Of a stretch of 64,000 nucleotides of DNA, positions 36,129 through 46,254 are shown piece after piece. The position numbers and the translations under genes are program-made. The stretch's first letter is position 1. Each line of letters starts with the position of its first letter. The notes beneath the pieces were generated by a model, which was not told the origin of the DNA, made no database searches, and saw only the letters and a program-made list of their open reading frames with translations. Source of the stretch: Winogradskyella endarachnes (lineage in GTDB: Bacteria; Bacteroidota; Bacteroidia; Flavobacteriales; Flavobacteriaceae); NCBI RefSeq assembly GCF_009741275.1, contig NZ_WOWS01000004.1, positions 248,001 to 312,000 of the forward strand, written 5' to 3'.

Positions 36129-37118
36129 TTACACTAAGTCATTTTTTACAAGGTATTCTGCGATTTGAACCGTATTTGTTGCAGCACCTTTTCTGAGGTT
36201 ATCACTTACAACCCACATGTTTAAAGTATTTGGTTGTGAACCATCGCGTCTTATACGACCAACAAAAACATCATCTTTACCATGCGCAAACATTGGCATA
36301 GGATAACTGTTGGTTTCTAAATTATCTTGAACAATTACTCCATCTGTAGCGTTTAGAAGTTCTCTTACGTCAGCAACATCGTATTCGTTTTCAAATTCTA
36401 CATTAATAGCTTCGCTATGTCCACCAGCTGTAGGAATTCTAACAGCAGTTGCAGTAACAGCGATAGAACGGTCACCTAATATTTTTTGAGTTTCGTTAAC
36501 CAATTTCATTTCTTCTTTGGTGTAACCGTTGTCTTCAAAAACGTCACAGTGAGGAATTGCATTTTTATGAATTGGATAAGGGTAAGCCATATCACCTTCT
36601 TTACCTGCAATTTCATTTTCCATTTGTTCCACAGCTTTTACACCAGTACCCGAAACAGATTGGTATGTAGACACAATGATTCTTTTAATTTTATATTTTT
36701 TATGTAACGGAGCTAATGCCATAACCATTTGAATGGTTGAGCAATTTGGGTTAGCAATAATCTTATCTGATTTAGTTAACTCATTGGCATTTATTTCTGG
36801 GACTACTAATTTTTTAGTGTTATCCATTCTCCAGGCCGAAGAATTATCAATTACTGTGGTACCAACTTCAGCAAATTTTGGAGCCCATTCTAAAGACGTG
36901 CTACCTCCTGCAGAAAAAAGAGCAATATCTGGTTTGGCTTCTATAGCTGACGGAATACTAATTACAGAAATCTCTGTGCCTTTATAATCCATCTTTTTGC
37001 CTACTGAACGTTCTGAAGCGACTAATAATAATTCATCTACTGGGAAATTACGCTCTTCTAAGACGTTAAGCATTACATTTCCTACTAAGCCTGTTGCTCC
37101 TACGATAGCTACTTTCAT
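36129..37118 (-). CDS. asd: Aspartate-semialdehyde dehydrogenase
   Basis: 329 residues from the ATG at 37118, where MKVAIVGATGLVG begins as in the family; an ATG 30 bp earlier gives an unlikely lysine-rich extension. Makes aspartate semialdehyde for lysine, threonine, methionine and cell-wall diaminopimelate. NADP-binding GATGLVG, catalytic Cys126 in ANPNCSTIQ and His in PTAGGHSEA are present. A TAGTTTTG -7 box lies on the minus strand at 37146-37153. Confidence 0.96.
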   Translation of the reverse strand: MKVAIVGATGLVGNVMLNVLEERNFPVDELLLVASERSVGKKMDYKGTEISVISIPSAIEAKPDIALFSAGGSTSLEWAPKFAEVGTTVIDNSSAWRMDNTKKLVVPEINANELTKSDKIIANPNCSTIQMVMALAPLHKKYKIKRIIVSTYQSVSGTGVKAVEQMENEIAGKEGDMAYPYPIHKNAIPHCDVFEDNGYTKEEMKLVNETQKILGDRSIAVTATAVRIPTAGGHSEAINVEFENEYDVADVRELLNATDGVIVQDNLETNSYPMPMFAHGKDDVFVGRIRRDGSQPNTLNMWVVSDNLRKGAATNTVQIAEYLVKNDLV

Positions 37119-37237
37119 TTTTTTAACTTTTAAATAAATTTTAAGCAAAACTAAACAAAAAACCTCTTTTTAATAATTTAACTATGTCTTATAACAACAA
37201 AAAACAAAATGTTAATTATTTAACAATTTACATAAAA

Positions 37238-37262
37238 AAACCCAGATTTACTATCTGGGTTT
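37238..37262 (-). terminator. Terminator after mscL
   Basis: AAACCCAGAT (37238-37247) and ATCTGGGTTT (37253-37262) with a 5-nt loop, followed by T on the minus strand. Confidence 0.82.
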
Positions 37263-37301
37263 GGTTATTAAAATTGCGGTGTAGCGGTGTCGCTAAACGT
37301 T

Positions 37302-37703
37302 TTATTTTTTTAATGAATCTCTAATTTCTTTTAATATATCAAGCTCAGTAGGTCCTGCTGGAGCTGGTTCTTCAGCTGGTGCCTTAGTTTTGTTGTATGC
37401 CTTAACGATTATGAACATTACAAAACCAACAATTAATAAGTTAATGATTGTATCTATCCAAGCACCATAAGTAATAGCGTTTTCAGCTTGAGTTACTTTA
37501 CCTGCAGCATCTACAACAGCCTCAGATAATACAACTTTTTTGTCTGCAAAATTTACACCACCTGTAAACATACCAACAACTGGCATAACAATATTAGATA
37601 CAAATCCGTTTACTACTCCACCAATAGCAGTAGCCATAATTACAGCAACGGCAAACTCTACAACGTTGCCAGTCATAATAAAATTCTTAAATTCTTTTAA
37701 CAT
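37302..37703 (-). CDS. mscL: Large-conductance mechanosensitive channel
   Basis: 133 residues, normal size. Two membrane helices: residues about 15-45 with the pore-lining VEFAVAVIMATAIGGVVNGFVSN, and about 80-105. A cytoplasmic C-terminal helix ends LDILKEIRDSLKK. It releases solutes on hypo-osmotic shock. The periplasmic loop is somewhat extended (KVVLSEAVVDAAGKVTQAEN). Monocistronic with its own terminator. Confidence 0.96.
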   Translation of the reverse strand: MLKEFKNFIMTGNVVEFAVAVIMATAIGGVVNGFVSNIVMPVVGMFTGGVNFADKKVVLSEAVVDAAGKVTQAENAITYGAWIDTIINLLIVGFVMFIIVKAYNKTKAPAEEPAPAGPTELDILKEIRDSLKK

Positions 37704-37790
37704 AATTTAATGTTTTTAATAGTTAGTTAATGTGTTAGTTGAGACACAAAGTTAGTAGAAAAAGTCACAAGATGTTAAAAAAATGTGAAA

Positions 37791-38903
37791 TTAGCTTAAA
37801 AAAATGCGTTTAACTCGCTGAGAAACAGCTGTGATAATCTCGTAAGAAATGGTTTTTGCATTTTCAGAAAGGTTGCTAGCTTTATATTCTGAGTTAAAAA
37901 TAATCACCTCATCACCTTCTTTACATTCTATATCAGTAACGTTTACCATAATCATGTCCATACAGACATTTCCTATTATAGGTGCTTTTTTGTTATTTAT
38001 AACAACAAAACCATTGCCGTTACCATATATTCTATTTATACCATCTGCATGACCAATGGGTATGGTAGCAGTTCTTTCAGTTCCTTGAGAGGTATAAGCT
38101 CTATTATAACCAACAGTTTCATCTTTTTCTATAGTATGAATTTGAGAAACAATAGATTTTAAACTAGCAATAGGTTTAAGGTTTTTATCTTCTTCTACAG
38201 AATTTCCAAAACCATAAAGTCCAATACCAGATCTTACCATGTTAAAATGCGCTTCTGGATAATTAAGTATTCCAGAAGTATTACATAAATGTAACCAAGG
38301 TTTTTCACCAGATAGGTTTTCAAACTGTTTAGCTATATGTTGAAATGTTTTAATTTGAAATTGGGTAAAATGTAACTCGTTAAAATCTTCACTAGCCGCT
38401 AAATGAGAAAATAAAGATTTTATTTTTACCGATGGCGAGTGTTTAATTTTAGATACTACATTTTCAATTTCTTTATCTTTAAAACCAAGACGGTTTAAAC
38501 CTGTATTGAATTTGAGATGGATAGGATAATCTTGCACATCAAGTTCTTCTGTAATTTTAATAAATTCATCTAACACATGGTTACTATAAATACTAGGTTC
38601 TAAGCAGCGATTTATAAGTGTATTAAAATTTATAGATTGTGGATGAAGCACTAAGATTGGTGTCTTTATACCTGCATCTCTAAGTGCAACACCTTCCTTT
38701 ACATAAGCAACAGCAAAATAATCTACATTTAGTTTTTCTAAATGTTTGGCGATTTCTACAGAATCACTTCCATAAGCAAAAGCTTTAACTACAGCTAAAA
38801 ATTTGGTTTTTGGTTGTAATTTAGATTTTAAGTAATTGTAATTATGGGTAAGTGCACTTAAATCAATTTCGAGAACTGTTTCTTGAGCTTTAGGCATTTC
38901 CAT
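37791..38903 (-). CDS. alr: Alanine racemase
   Basis: 370 residues. PLP-dependent interconversion of L- and D-alanine for peptidoglycan. The PLP-binding Lys40 lies in AVVKAFAYG, and the catalytic tyrosine lies in VGYNRAY near residue 265. The start overlaps the end of tdk by 14 bp; a second ATG two codons later would shorten the overlap to 8 bp. The coupling suggests translation from the tdk transcript. Confidence 0.95.
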   Translation of the reverse strand: MEMPKAQETVLEIDLSALTHNYNYLKSKLQPKTKFLAVVKAFAYGSDSVEIAKHLEKLNVDYFAVAYVKEGVALRDAGIKTPILVLHPQSINFNTLINRCLEPSIYSNHVLDEFIKITEELDVQDYPIHLKFNTGLNRLGFKDKEIENVVSKIKHSPSVKIKSLFSHLAASEDFNELHFTQFQIKTFQHIAKQFENLSGEKPWLHLCNTSGILNYPEAHFNMVRSGIGLYGFGNSVEEDKNLKPIASLKSIVSQIHTIEKDETVGYNRAYTSQGTERTATIPIGHADGINRIYGNGNGFVVINNKKAPIIGNVCMDMIMVNVTDIECKEGDEVIIFNSEYKASNLSENAKTISYEIITAVSQRVKRIFLS

Positions 38904-39537
38904 TTTTGTCTTTAGAATCTATTTCTTCGGCATCATTCACTTTCATTTGTCTTACTTTATCGCGTTGCATACTTTTATAATATGCGGCTCTACTTAAAGG
39001 TTCGTATTCGTCAACTTCACCTAGTAAAACTAAATCATCACTCGTAGCTTTTCTATAACTATATTGTGCTAAATTTCCTGTTTTGGTACAAACGGCATGT
39101 ACTTTAGTTACATATTCTGCCGTTGCCATTAGGTTTGGCATTGGCCCAAAGGGATTACCTTTAAAATCCATATCTAAACCAGCAACAATAACTCTAATGC
39201 CTTTATTAGCTAAATCATTACAAATGCGTACAATTTCATCATCAAAAAATTGAGCTTCGTCAATGCCAACCACATCACAACCGTCTGCTAAAATGGGGAT
39301 ATTTGCAGCAGCAGGTACAGGTGTAGATCTAATTTCATTAGCATCATGAGAAACCACCATTTCTTCATCATAGCGCGTATCTACAGCAGGTTTAAAAATT
39401 TCAACCTTTTGTTTTGCAAATTGCGCACGTTTTAGTCGACGGATTAATTCTTCGGTTTTACCTGAGAACATGGATCCGCAGATGACTTCAATCCACCCAA
39501 ATTGTTCTTTCTGATTTACTGTATTTTCGAGAAACAT
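38890..39537 (-). CDS. tdk: Thymidine kinase
   Basis: 215 residues. Phosphorylates thymidine in the salvage pathway. P-loop [10 protein letters not shown] near the N-terminus, DEAQFFDD (the magnesium/lasso region) and the C-terminal zinc/substrate-loop area [14 protein letters not shown] are visible. First gene of the tdk-alr pair. A TAAATTTG -7 box lies on the minus strand at 39593-39600. Confidence 0.95.
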   Translation of the reverse strand: MFLENTVNQKEQFGWIEVICGSMFSGKTEELIRRLKRAQFAKQKVEIFKPAVDTRYDEEMVVSHDANEIRSTPVPAAANIPILADGCDVVGIDEAQFFDDEIVRICNDLANKGIRVIVAGLDMDFKGNPFGPMPNLMATAEYVTKVHAVCTKTGNLAQYSYRKATSDDLVLLGEVDEYEPLSRAAYYKSMQRDKVRQMKVNDAEEIDSKDKNGNA

Positions 39538-39630
39538 TTTGTAATTTTAGCACTAGATCGAAATCTAACATTCGATTTTCATAAAGGTCTCGCAAATTTA
39601 TTAAAAATCAAAAGTAAAACTTACGAAAAG

Positions 39631-40383
39631 ATGAAAAAGAAATTAGAATCAGAATTAGTTAGCATTGCACATAGGATTCTAAAACTAAAAGGAAAAGAAG
39701 ATGTAGAGCAGATGCATAAAGAAGTTTCTAAGCTTTACGAAAAATTGACTGTTTTGAAATTCGCGCAAGAAAATTTTGAAGAAACTATGCCAACCATTGG
39801 TCATGATTCATCATTTTTTGGCATGTTAGATACTGCTTTTAACAATAAAGTAAGCGATAATGTAGAGGTTGAAAACCGCACCTATATAAATGTGGACGAG
39901 GTTGAAGATGATGGTATTGTAGAACCTGTAATGACTAAAATTAAGGATATGTATGAGCATATGCCTAAGGATACGGAACCAAAAGATACAATATTAGAAA
40001 AAGCTTTAGCGCAAGAAGAAGTACCAGCAAAAACCATTGAATTTGAAACTATAACCTCTGGTTTTGAAGCGATGCCAGAATTTGAACCTATTGAAGAGGC
40101 TAAAAAACGAGAAGCCGAATCCGCGAAAAAATCTTTAAACGATAAGCTAAAAGGAAAACGATTAAATATTGGACTCAATGATAAACTAGCTTTTATTAAA
40201 CATTTATTTGAAGGTCAAAACGAAGATTACGATCGTGTGATTTCTCAAATAAACACCATGAATTCATTAGAGGAAACAAAACTACTCATCTTAGAAATGG
40301 TAAAACCAGATTACAACAATTGGGTTGGTAAAGAAGAGTATGAAGCTCGTTTTATGGAGTTAGTAGAAGGTAAATTTAGTTAA
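39631..40383 (+). CDS. Conserved-type cytoplasmic protein of unknown function
   Basis: 250 residues from the ATG at 39631; earlier in-frame starts run back into the divergent tdk promoter. A helical N-terminus (about 1-50) is followed by an acidic, low-complexity middle (about 75-165) and a C-terminal helical segment beginning LNIGLNDKLAFIKHLFEGQNEDYDRV. No catalytic motif or membrane segment. Its TAA overlaps the stop of the convergent giant surface protein. Function not recognised. Confidence 0.75.
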   Translation: MKKKLESELVSIAHRILKLKGKEDVEQMHKEVSKLYEKLTVLKFAQENFEETMPTIGHDSSFFGMLDTAFNNKVSDNVEVENRTYINVDEVEDDGIVEPVMTKIKDMYEHMPKDTEPKDTILEKALAQEEVPAKTIEFETITSGFEAMPEFEPIEEAKKREAESAKKSLNDKLKGKRLNIGLNDKLAFIKHLFEGQNEDYDRVISQINTMNSLEETKLLILEMVKPDYNNWVGKEEYEARFMELVEGKFS

Positions 40384-43300
40384 TAAGTTAAATAAACATA
40401 TCCCACAATATCATTAGGCAATCCGTTAATTTCTAGTATATAGAAATAGGTGCCAACGGGTAATAATTCTGAGCTTTTTAAAATACCCATATTTGCTTTT
40501 CCATCCCAAGTATTTGCATAATTGGTGGCTTCGTAAATTTGTGTACCATATCTATTAAAAATCTTAAGAGTATTAGAATAATCCTCGATACACGGAATAA
40601 TTAAAAAATCATTAGAACCATCATCATTGGGTGAAATGCCTTCTGGTATGGTTAAGCAATTATTAATTTCTACAGTAGCGTCATCTTCATTATTTGTTAA
40701 ATTTCTATCCGGTTCGTTAGTGCTATTTAAAAGTGCTACATTGGTTAAATCATTAGAAGACATTACTGTTGCTGTTAACAATAAAGTTTCATAAGTATTA
40801 GCATTAAGGTTAGGGATTGACCAAATAAGTGTAGTATTATCAAAAGTACCAAAGCTTGGCGTAGCAGAAACAAATTCAAATCCGATTGGTAGCGCATCCA
40901 TAACTTCTATTAATGTAGCCGTTGTTGTACCTAAGTTAGTTGCAGTTATTGTGAAATCTACATTTTGACCATGAAACGCTTCAGTAGGTTCAGCCGTTTT
41001 TACGATTTCAATATCAATATTAGAGGTGTCTTCTATAACATGTAAAGTTGCACTTGTTTGGGATGTATTTATATTATAATTATTTGTGAAATTTTCAAAA
41101 TTATTAAGATGCTCCCCAATAATTTCTGAAGTTACCATAACAGAAAATGTACAACTTTCTATACCATCTGGAAATACTAAATCTTCAACTCCAACAAAAA
41201 TATCTCCTATACTACCTATAAAATTAGCAGTACAACCATTGTCTTGTACCCAATTTGGTATGCCAGAAAGTGTAATACCTGTTGGTAAATTATCAGTAAA
41301 AGAAATATTACTTTGAGTAGGGTTTGAAGCTACGTTATAAACTGTAAATATTAATTCGCTTTGGCCACCTTCAATTATAGAATCTGGAAAAAAGCTTTTT
41401 TGTAAAACAGGAGCAATTACCTGCACACTATTTATAGAAATATTAGAATCTGGAGTAAGTTCTTGATTGTTTGAAGCGTTTGGTATGGCTTCAGCAATAT
41501 TATTAAAGGCACCTCCAAAGCTTGGAGCGGAAACGGGTATACTAATTCTAACTGTTGAGCCAGCTTCCATAGTTGGTATAATACCTGTAATAAAATTACC
41601 AGTAGTATTAAAACTAGAAATACAACTTGCGTTACCAGAAGTTACGGTACAAGTTGGAGTGCCAATGATTGTAAATACCGAATTTAAGGTGTCTTCAAAA
41701 ATCACATCAATCGCATTAGAACTGGTTGTACTATTACTAATGTCAATAATCCAATTAAATGTTTGGTTGATATCTACTTGTGTAAACTCTGGGTAAGTTT
41801 GTACAATGAGGTCTAAACAAGGAGCAAAATAGGTGTTAACTGAAGCTAAGTTATTATTAGGATTGCTATCTACTAAGTTACCTGCATAATCCGCTGATAC
41901 AACATTAGTCGCAATCATAGGGTCATAAGAACATTCGGGTAACCAATCTATAGTAACGTTAAACGTGATAGAGCTATTGGCTGGTAATTCCCAATTTTCT
42001 TCAGGTGTTATTTCCCAAAAAATATCAAAATTACCGTCATCAGTAATTCCATCCAATCCTACACCTAAATTAGCATTTACAATTGTAAAACAAGAAGCTG
42101 TTCCAGTAGTTTCAACGCATTCTATATTAGTTAAAGTAGCTAAAATTTCTGGGTCGTCCAAATCTCGGATTGGCATGTAGTCTTGTAGTTCTATAAAACT
42201 ATCTTCAAGCCCTTCATTAGTTACAGTAATTTCATAAGTAATTGGTCCCCAGGAAGCAGTATTGTTGTCAGAACTTCCAATAGGTAATTGCGGATATATT
42301 TGTGTTTTTGTTACGATTAAATCATTAGATTCTTCTCCACCACATGGTACCGTAGGAATAGGTAAAGTAACATAATTAGAAAAGTAATTATTGTCAGTAT
42401 TACTATCTAATAATTGAGTATCTAATATATTGGTTGCACTTCTTATTTGCACCGTAATTGGTGCGTCTCCACAAGGTTCTACAAACCGAACTACGGTTTG
42501 TAAGGTAATTGTTGTGTTGGGTTGCAAGAGGAAATCACTACTTGTCCATAGTTGACCATTATTAGATAAATTAAAATCATTACAAGTTACGGAGCCAGTT
42601 GTATTTATGCAGTTAACTGAGACAATTTCCCAACCTACACTAAGCGATAAATTTTGAAAGAAGAATCGCATAGGTGCTTCTAAAGGACCATTATTACATA
42701 CGGTAGTTTCAAAAGTAATATCCTGATTATAGTTTAAATCCACTGAAGGTAAAGGATTTGTTTGGACACTTTCAATACATAAATCCGTTAGAGCACAGGC
42801 TTCTGCTAATATCAAATTAGTAGTAACACTATTAGAATCTATTGAAGTAATAGTTGCCGTATTCAATTCTATATTTATAACACTATTTACATCAATTGGC
42901 AGTGGATTTGTTGAGCAAGAAAAGTTTGTATATCTGTAAACTAATTGAAAAGTTATACTTCCTCCTGAAGTCATTTCGTGGTCGTCATAAAAAATAAACA
43001 TAGAGCTGATAGATGTTACCGTATCAGAGTTTCCGTTTAAAGTAGTTAAATCTGGACATAGTGTTCCGTTAGTTGCTCCTAAACATTCAAGCGAAATAAA
43101 TTCTGCATAAGGTTGACCATTTTCATTAGGTGAACTTAAATTTAAATGACCTTCAATACTAGACACAGGAAAAGCTATAGCACTATTATTTGTGATGGTA
43201 AATTGATACGTCACCAAATCTCCCCAAGCATTAATTGCTGTGCCTTCTGTAGGATTAATTTGTGTTTGTGTTACAGAAAAATCTATAATCACATCGAGAA

Positions 43301-43769
43301 CATCAATAGATATAATAGCTTGATTATTACTTGTATTTGTATCTTGTGTATCTGTTGGTGGGCTTATAGTCCCGTTTGCAGTAATGCCACCTAAACTAGT
43401 TGGTGCTGTAACTAAAACTAACAACTCTACGCTAGAGTTATTAGGCATTGTAGCAATAGATGCTGTTAATACATTACTTGTAACATCTATGTTAGAAAAA
43501 TCAGATGCACCTGCATTACTATTTTGTGAATTATAAGAAAGGATGGTTAAATCTGAATCAAAATTTACTGAAATACTAGCATTATCAACAGTGTTTCCAG
43601 AATTTAAAACAGTAATAACATACTGAAAATCTTCATAAATATCAACTTGAGAAATTGCAGTTCCAGATAAATCTTGAGTTTCAATAGCAATAGACAAATC
43701 TGTAGTTTGACCATGTAATTGAAATCCTAAAAGAAATAAAACCAATAAGCGGTATGGTTTTCCAATCAT
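40380..43769 (-). CDS. Giant DUF11-repeat surface protein with CHU_C (T9SS type B) C-terminus
   Basis: 1129 residues. Signal peptide ending LHGQ, then about six to seven DUF11-type Ig-like repeats built on patterns such as NNGPLEAPM, NSGNTVDNAS and the NN-x-A/S motifs between repeats. A gliding-motility-associated C-terminal domain begins IPEGISPNDDGSNDF and ends GYVYLTY. Proteins of this kind are exported by T9SS and act in surface adhesion or structure. Cysteines recur in most repeats. Confidence 0.88.
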   Translation of the reverse strand: MIGKPYRLLVLFLLGFQLHGQTTDLSIAIETQDLSGTAISQVDIYEDFQYVITVLNSGNTVDNASISVNFDSDLTILSYNSQNSNAGASDFSNIDVTSNVLTASIATMPNNSSVELLVLVTAPTSLGGITANGTISPPTDTQDTNTSNNQAIISIDVLDVIIDFSVTQTQINPTEGTAINAWGDLVTYQFTITNNSAIAFPVSSIEGHLNLSSPNENGQPYAEFISLECLGATNGTLCPDLTTLNGNSDTVTSISSMFIFYDDHEMTSGGSITFQLVYRYTNFSCSTNPLPIDVNSVINIELNTATITSIDSNSVTTNLILAEACALTDLCIESVQTNPLPSVDLNYNQDITFETTVCNNGPLEAPMRFFFQNLSLSVGWEIVSVNCINTTGSVTCNDFNLSNNGQLWTSSDFLLQPNTTITLQTVVRFVEPCGDAPITVQIRSATNILDTQLLDSNTDNNYFSNYVTLPIPTVPCGGEESNDLIVTKTQIYPQLPIGSSDNNTASWGPITYEITVTNEGLEDSFIELQDYMPIRDLDDPEILATLTNIECVETTGTASCFTIVNANLGVGLDGITDDGNFDIFWEITPEENWELPANSSITFNVTIDWLPECSYDPMIATNVVSADYAGNLVDSNPNNNLASVNTYFAPCLDLIVQTYPEFTQVDINQTFNWIIDISNSTTSSNAIDVIFEDTLNSVFTIIGTPTCTVTSGNASCISSFNTTGNFITGIIPTMEAGSTVRISIPVSAPSFGGAFNNIAEAIPNASNNQELTPDSNISINSVQVIAPVLQKSFFPDSIIEGGQSELIFTVYNVASNPTQSNISFTDNLPTGITLSGIPNWVQDNGCTANFIGSIGDIFVGVEDLVFPDGIESCTFSVMVTSEIIGEHLNNFENFTNNYNINTSQTSATLHVIEDTSNIDIEIVKTAEPTEAFHGQNVDFTITATNLGTTTATLIEVMDALPIGFEFVSATPSFGTFDNTTLIWSIPNLNANTYETLLLTATVMSSNDLTNVALLNSTNEPDRNLTNNEDDATVEINNCLTIPEGISPNDDGSNDFLIIPCIEDYSNTLKIFNRYGTQIYEATNYANTWDGKANMGILKSSELLPVGTYFYILEINGLPNDIVGYVYLTY

Positions 43770-43929
43770 AAATAATTAAGTTGATTAATGGTATGCCCTC
43801 AGTTATAAAACAAGTAAGATGCTAATTTTCCTACTTAATTTTCTAACTTATTATAAAGATGCTAAATATCTCAAATGGTTGCGTTGATATATTTGGAAAC
43901 ATTGTAAATTTGAAAAGAAATTGCACACA

Positions 43930-44604
43930 ATGAGTAAACTATATCTCGTTCCAACACCTATTGGAAATTTAAAAGACATCACCTTTAGGGCTATTGAAGT
44001 ACTTAAGGAAGCAGATTTAATTTTAGCAGAAGATACCAGAACTTCTGGAAAACTTTTAAAGCATTTTGAAATCACCACACAAATGCAAAGTCACCATATG
44101 CATAACGAGCATAAAACGGTGAATCATTTAATTGAAAAGTTAAAAGCCGGATTAACCATTGCTGTAATAAGTGATGCTGGCACACCTGCCATTTCAGATC
44201 CAGGGTTTTTATTAGTGAGAGCCTGCGTTGAGAATAATATTGAGGTCGATTGTTTACCAGGAGCAACAGCCTTTGTACCAGCTTTAGTAAATAGTGGATT
44301 ACCAAACGACAAGTTTGTTTTTGAAGGATTTCTTCCTGTAAAAAAAGGACGTCAAACCAGATTTTTATTACTAGCGGAAGAAACAAGAACTATGATTTTT
44401 TATGAAAGTCCACACAAATTAGTTAAAACTTTAGGGCATTTCTGTGAGTATTTTGGAGAAGATAGACCAGTTTCAGTTTCGCGCGAAATCACAAAACTCT
44501 ACGAAGAAACCATAAGAGGAACTGCCAAAAAAGTTTTAGAACATTACACCAATAAACCACCAAAAGGGGAAATTGTTATTATCGTTGGCGGAAAGCAAAA
44601 ATAA
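43930..44604 (+). CDS. rsmI: 16S rRNA (cytidine-1402-2'-O)-methyltransferase
   Basis: 224 residues from the ATG at 43930; a TTG three codons earlier is less likely. Methylates C1402 of 16S rRNA using S-adenosylmethionine. Typical start YLVPTPIGNLKDITFRA, EDTRTSGKLL, and the SAM-binding SDAGTPAISDPG. Shorter than the roughly 280-residue E. coli enzyme, lacking its C-terminal extension, as is usual in Bacteroidota. One base separates its stop codon from the next start. Confidence 0.95.
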   Translation: MSKLYLVPTPIGNLKDITFRAIEVLKEADLILAEDTRTSGKLLKHFEITTQMQSHHMHNEHKTVNHLIEKLKAGLTIAVISDAGTPAISDPGFLLVRACVENNIEVDCLPGATAFVPALVNSGLPNDKFVFEGFLPVKKGRQTRFLLLAEETRTMIFYESPHKLVKTLGHFCEYFGEDRPVSVSREITKLYEETIRGTAKKVLEHYTNKPPKGEIVIIVGGKQK

Positions 44605-44605
44605 T

Positions 44606-44950
44606 ATGACTTTAAACGAATTTAAAAATAAATTGAAATCGAATTCAGAGCAAATTGAGTTCTCTGAGACAATTGCTGTAATTGAAGAAAATTACGAGTT
44701 TATACCAACAGCTTTTACAAATGGAACCATAGAAAATGCCGAAGGGCAGAATTCAGGCTCTTGCAAGTTATTTGCTTTTGCAAAAGACCAAAATCTTACA
44801 AAAGAAGAAACCTTAGCCTGTTTTGGCGAACATTATTTTGAAAATGTTTTGAAAGAACCAAACGGCACAGGACATCAAAACATAAGAAACTTTATGAGAA
44901 CGGGTTTTGAAGGTTTGGAGTTTAAATCTTTTCCGTTGAAAAAGAAGTAG
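44606..44950 (+). CDS. HopJ-type protein
   Basis: 114 residues from the ATG at 44606. It matches the HopJ family: an IEENYEFIPTAFTNG opening, SGSCKLFAFAKDQ, and HQNIRNFMRTGFEGLEF near the end. Named after a Pseudomonas type III effector, but the family is widespread in bacteria without type III secretion, and a housekeeping role is more likely here. Translationally close to rsmI. Confidence 0.82.
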   Translation: MTLNEFKNKLKSNSEQIEFSETIAVIEENYEFIPTAFTNGTIENAEGQNSGSCKLFAFAKDQNLTKEETLACFGEHYFENVLKEPNGTGHQNIRNFMRTGFEGLEFKSFPLKKK

Positions 44951-45033
44951 CTTGTTTTATCTCGAATTTATTTACTCTAAAGTCAGTTCGAGTATCAAGC
45001 TTTTTTGCTTGATGTATTAAGAACCAAATTAAT

Positions 45034-45627
45034 ATGGAAGACTTACTTTACATCATCAGCCAATGCACCATTTGCAAAGCACATCTTCCATTGGGTCCAA
45101 GACCAGTTGTCACTGCAAACCCAAAATCTAAAATTGTAATTATTGGTCAAGCACCAGGAACAAAAGTAAACGATTCTGGAATTCCTTGGGACGACCAAAG
45201 CGGAAAGAAATTGAAACAATGGCTTAATGTTACAGACGAGCAATTTTACAACACTGAAAACTTTGCGATTATCCCAATGGGATTTTGTTATCCTGGAAAA
45301 GGAAAAACAGGCGATTTGCCACCAAGACCAGAATGTGCACCACAATGGCACAAACCATTATTAGATAAAATGCCTAATGTGGAATTGGTTATTTTAATTG
45401 GTGCCTACGCACAGAAGTATTATTTAAAAAACAATGCAAAACGAACGTTGACAGAAACAGTTGGCGATTATAAAATGTATTTTCCAAAGTATTTCCCTAT
45501 TCCGCATCCATCTCCTACCAATCGGTTTTGGAGAATTAAAAATCCTTGGTTTGAGGAGTTTATTGTGCCTGAGTTACAGAATAGGGTTGAAGAAGTTTTA
45601 AACAAACCCTCCAGTTCCAGAGAATAA
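45034..45627 (+). CDS. Uracil-DNA glycosylase superfamily protein
   Basis: 197 residues. The UDG-fold motifs are visible: VIIGQAPGTKVNDSGIPWDD at the N-terminal catalytic region, and PHPSPTNRFW (histidine motif) near the C-terminus. An N-terminal CTIC pair recalls iron-sulfur UDG families, but the other ligands are not obvious. Probably removes uracil or damaged bases; the exact class is uncertain. Confidence 0.82.
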   Translation: MEDLLYIISQCTICKAHLPLGPRPVVTANPKSKIVIIGQAPGTKVNDSGIPWDDQSGKKLKQWLNVTDEQFYNTENFAIIPMGFCYPGKGKTGDLPPRPECAPQWHKPLLDKMPNVELVILIGAYAQKYYLKNNAKRTLTETVGDYKMYFPKYFPIPHPSPTNRFWRIKNPWFEEFIVPELQNRVEEVLNKPSSSRE

Positions 45628-45629
45628 AT

Positions 45630-45827
45630 CTAGACATCATTCTTTTTATTCCAATTGATTGTATAATTTATTTTGGTGTTCTTTTCGAAGTTTTCAATTT
45701 CTTTTAATGTAGCTGTAGGATGAAGTTTTTTGTGTTGCCATAATCTAATAAGTTTGCCTAGGTTTAAAACTTTGCACAACCCAATTATAAAGGTAGATAC
45801 GGAACCAAGAATCAAATAAATTTCCAT
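45630..45827 (-). CDS. Small hypothetical protein, 65 aa
   Basis: An N-terminal hydrophobic segment (about 3-20) is followed by a basic and polar tail. It begins 3 bp after the convergent UDG gene stop. Reading frame and composition look protein-like but no family was recognised. Confidence 0.45.
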   Translation of the reverse strand: MEIYLILGSVSTFIIGLCKVLNLGKLIRLWQHKKLHPTATLKEIENFEKNTKINYTINWNKKNDV

Positions 45828-46254
45828 TTTAATAGGTTTTAAACAAAAGTAAATCAGCCTTTTACTATTTACTGTAACATGGTTTTGAACATGTTCTTTG
45901 TCAAAATTAGTAGATTTTATCTAGATCCATAGTTTACAAAGCTCAAATAATTTTGAACTATATGATGTTTATCATTTATTTACACACAGTAAAACCTGAA
46001 ACATTTACATGGTAAATAATTGTTTATTAGATGTTTATATGGGATTTTTTAAAAAAAACAAGAGAGTTGGCTTTTAAAGCTAAAAGGCCTATCACTACTG
46101 TAAAATTAAGTAAATATTTGTTTCATTCGAGATACCATTAAACATTGACTTCATAGTTCAAGTAGTTTATAATCAAAAAAAACCTCACTATTTCTAGAAA
46201 GGTTTCAAGATAATTTATCTAATTGCTGGGCGCTCTAAAAGTCTAACAATCTAT
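45828..46254. other. Intergenic region before the MORN-repeat gene end
   Basis: 427 bases with no credible ORF. It holds one imperfect hairpin (GGCTTTTA/TAAAAGGCC near 46070-46090) and the terminator of the minus-strand gene at 46175-46205. Otherwise nothing recognised. Confidence 0.5.
46175..46205 (-). terminator. Terminator after the MORN-repeat lipoprotein gene
   Basis: AAACCT (46180-46185) and AGGTTT (46200-46205) arms, with the A run at 46175-46182 giving a U tract on the minus strand. Confidence 0.6.
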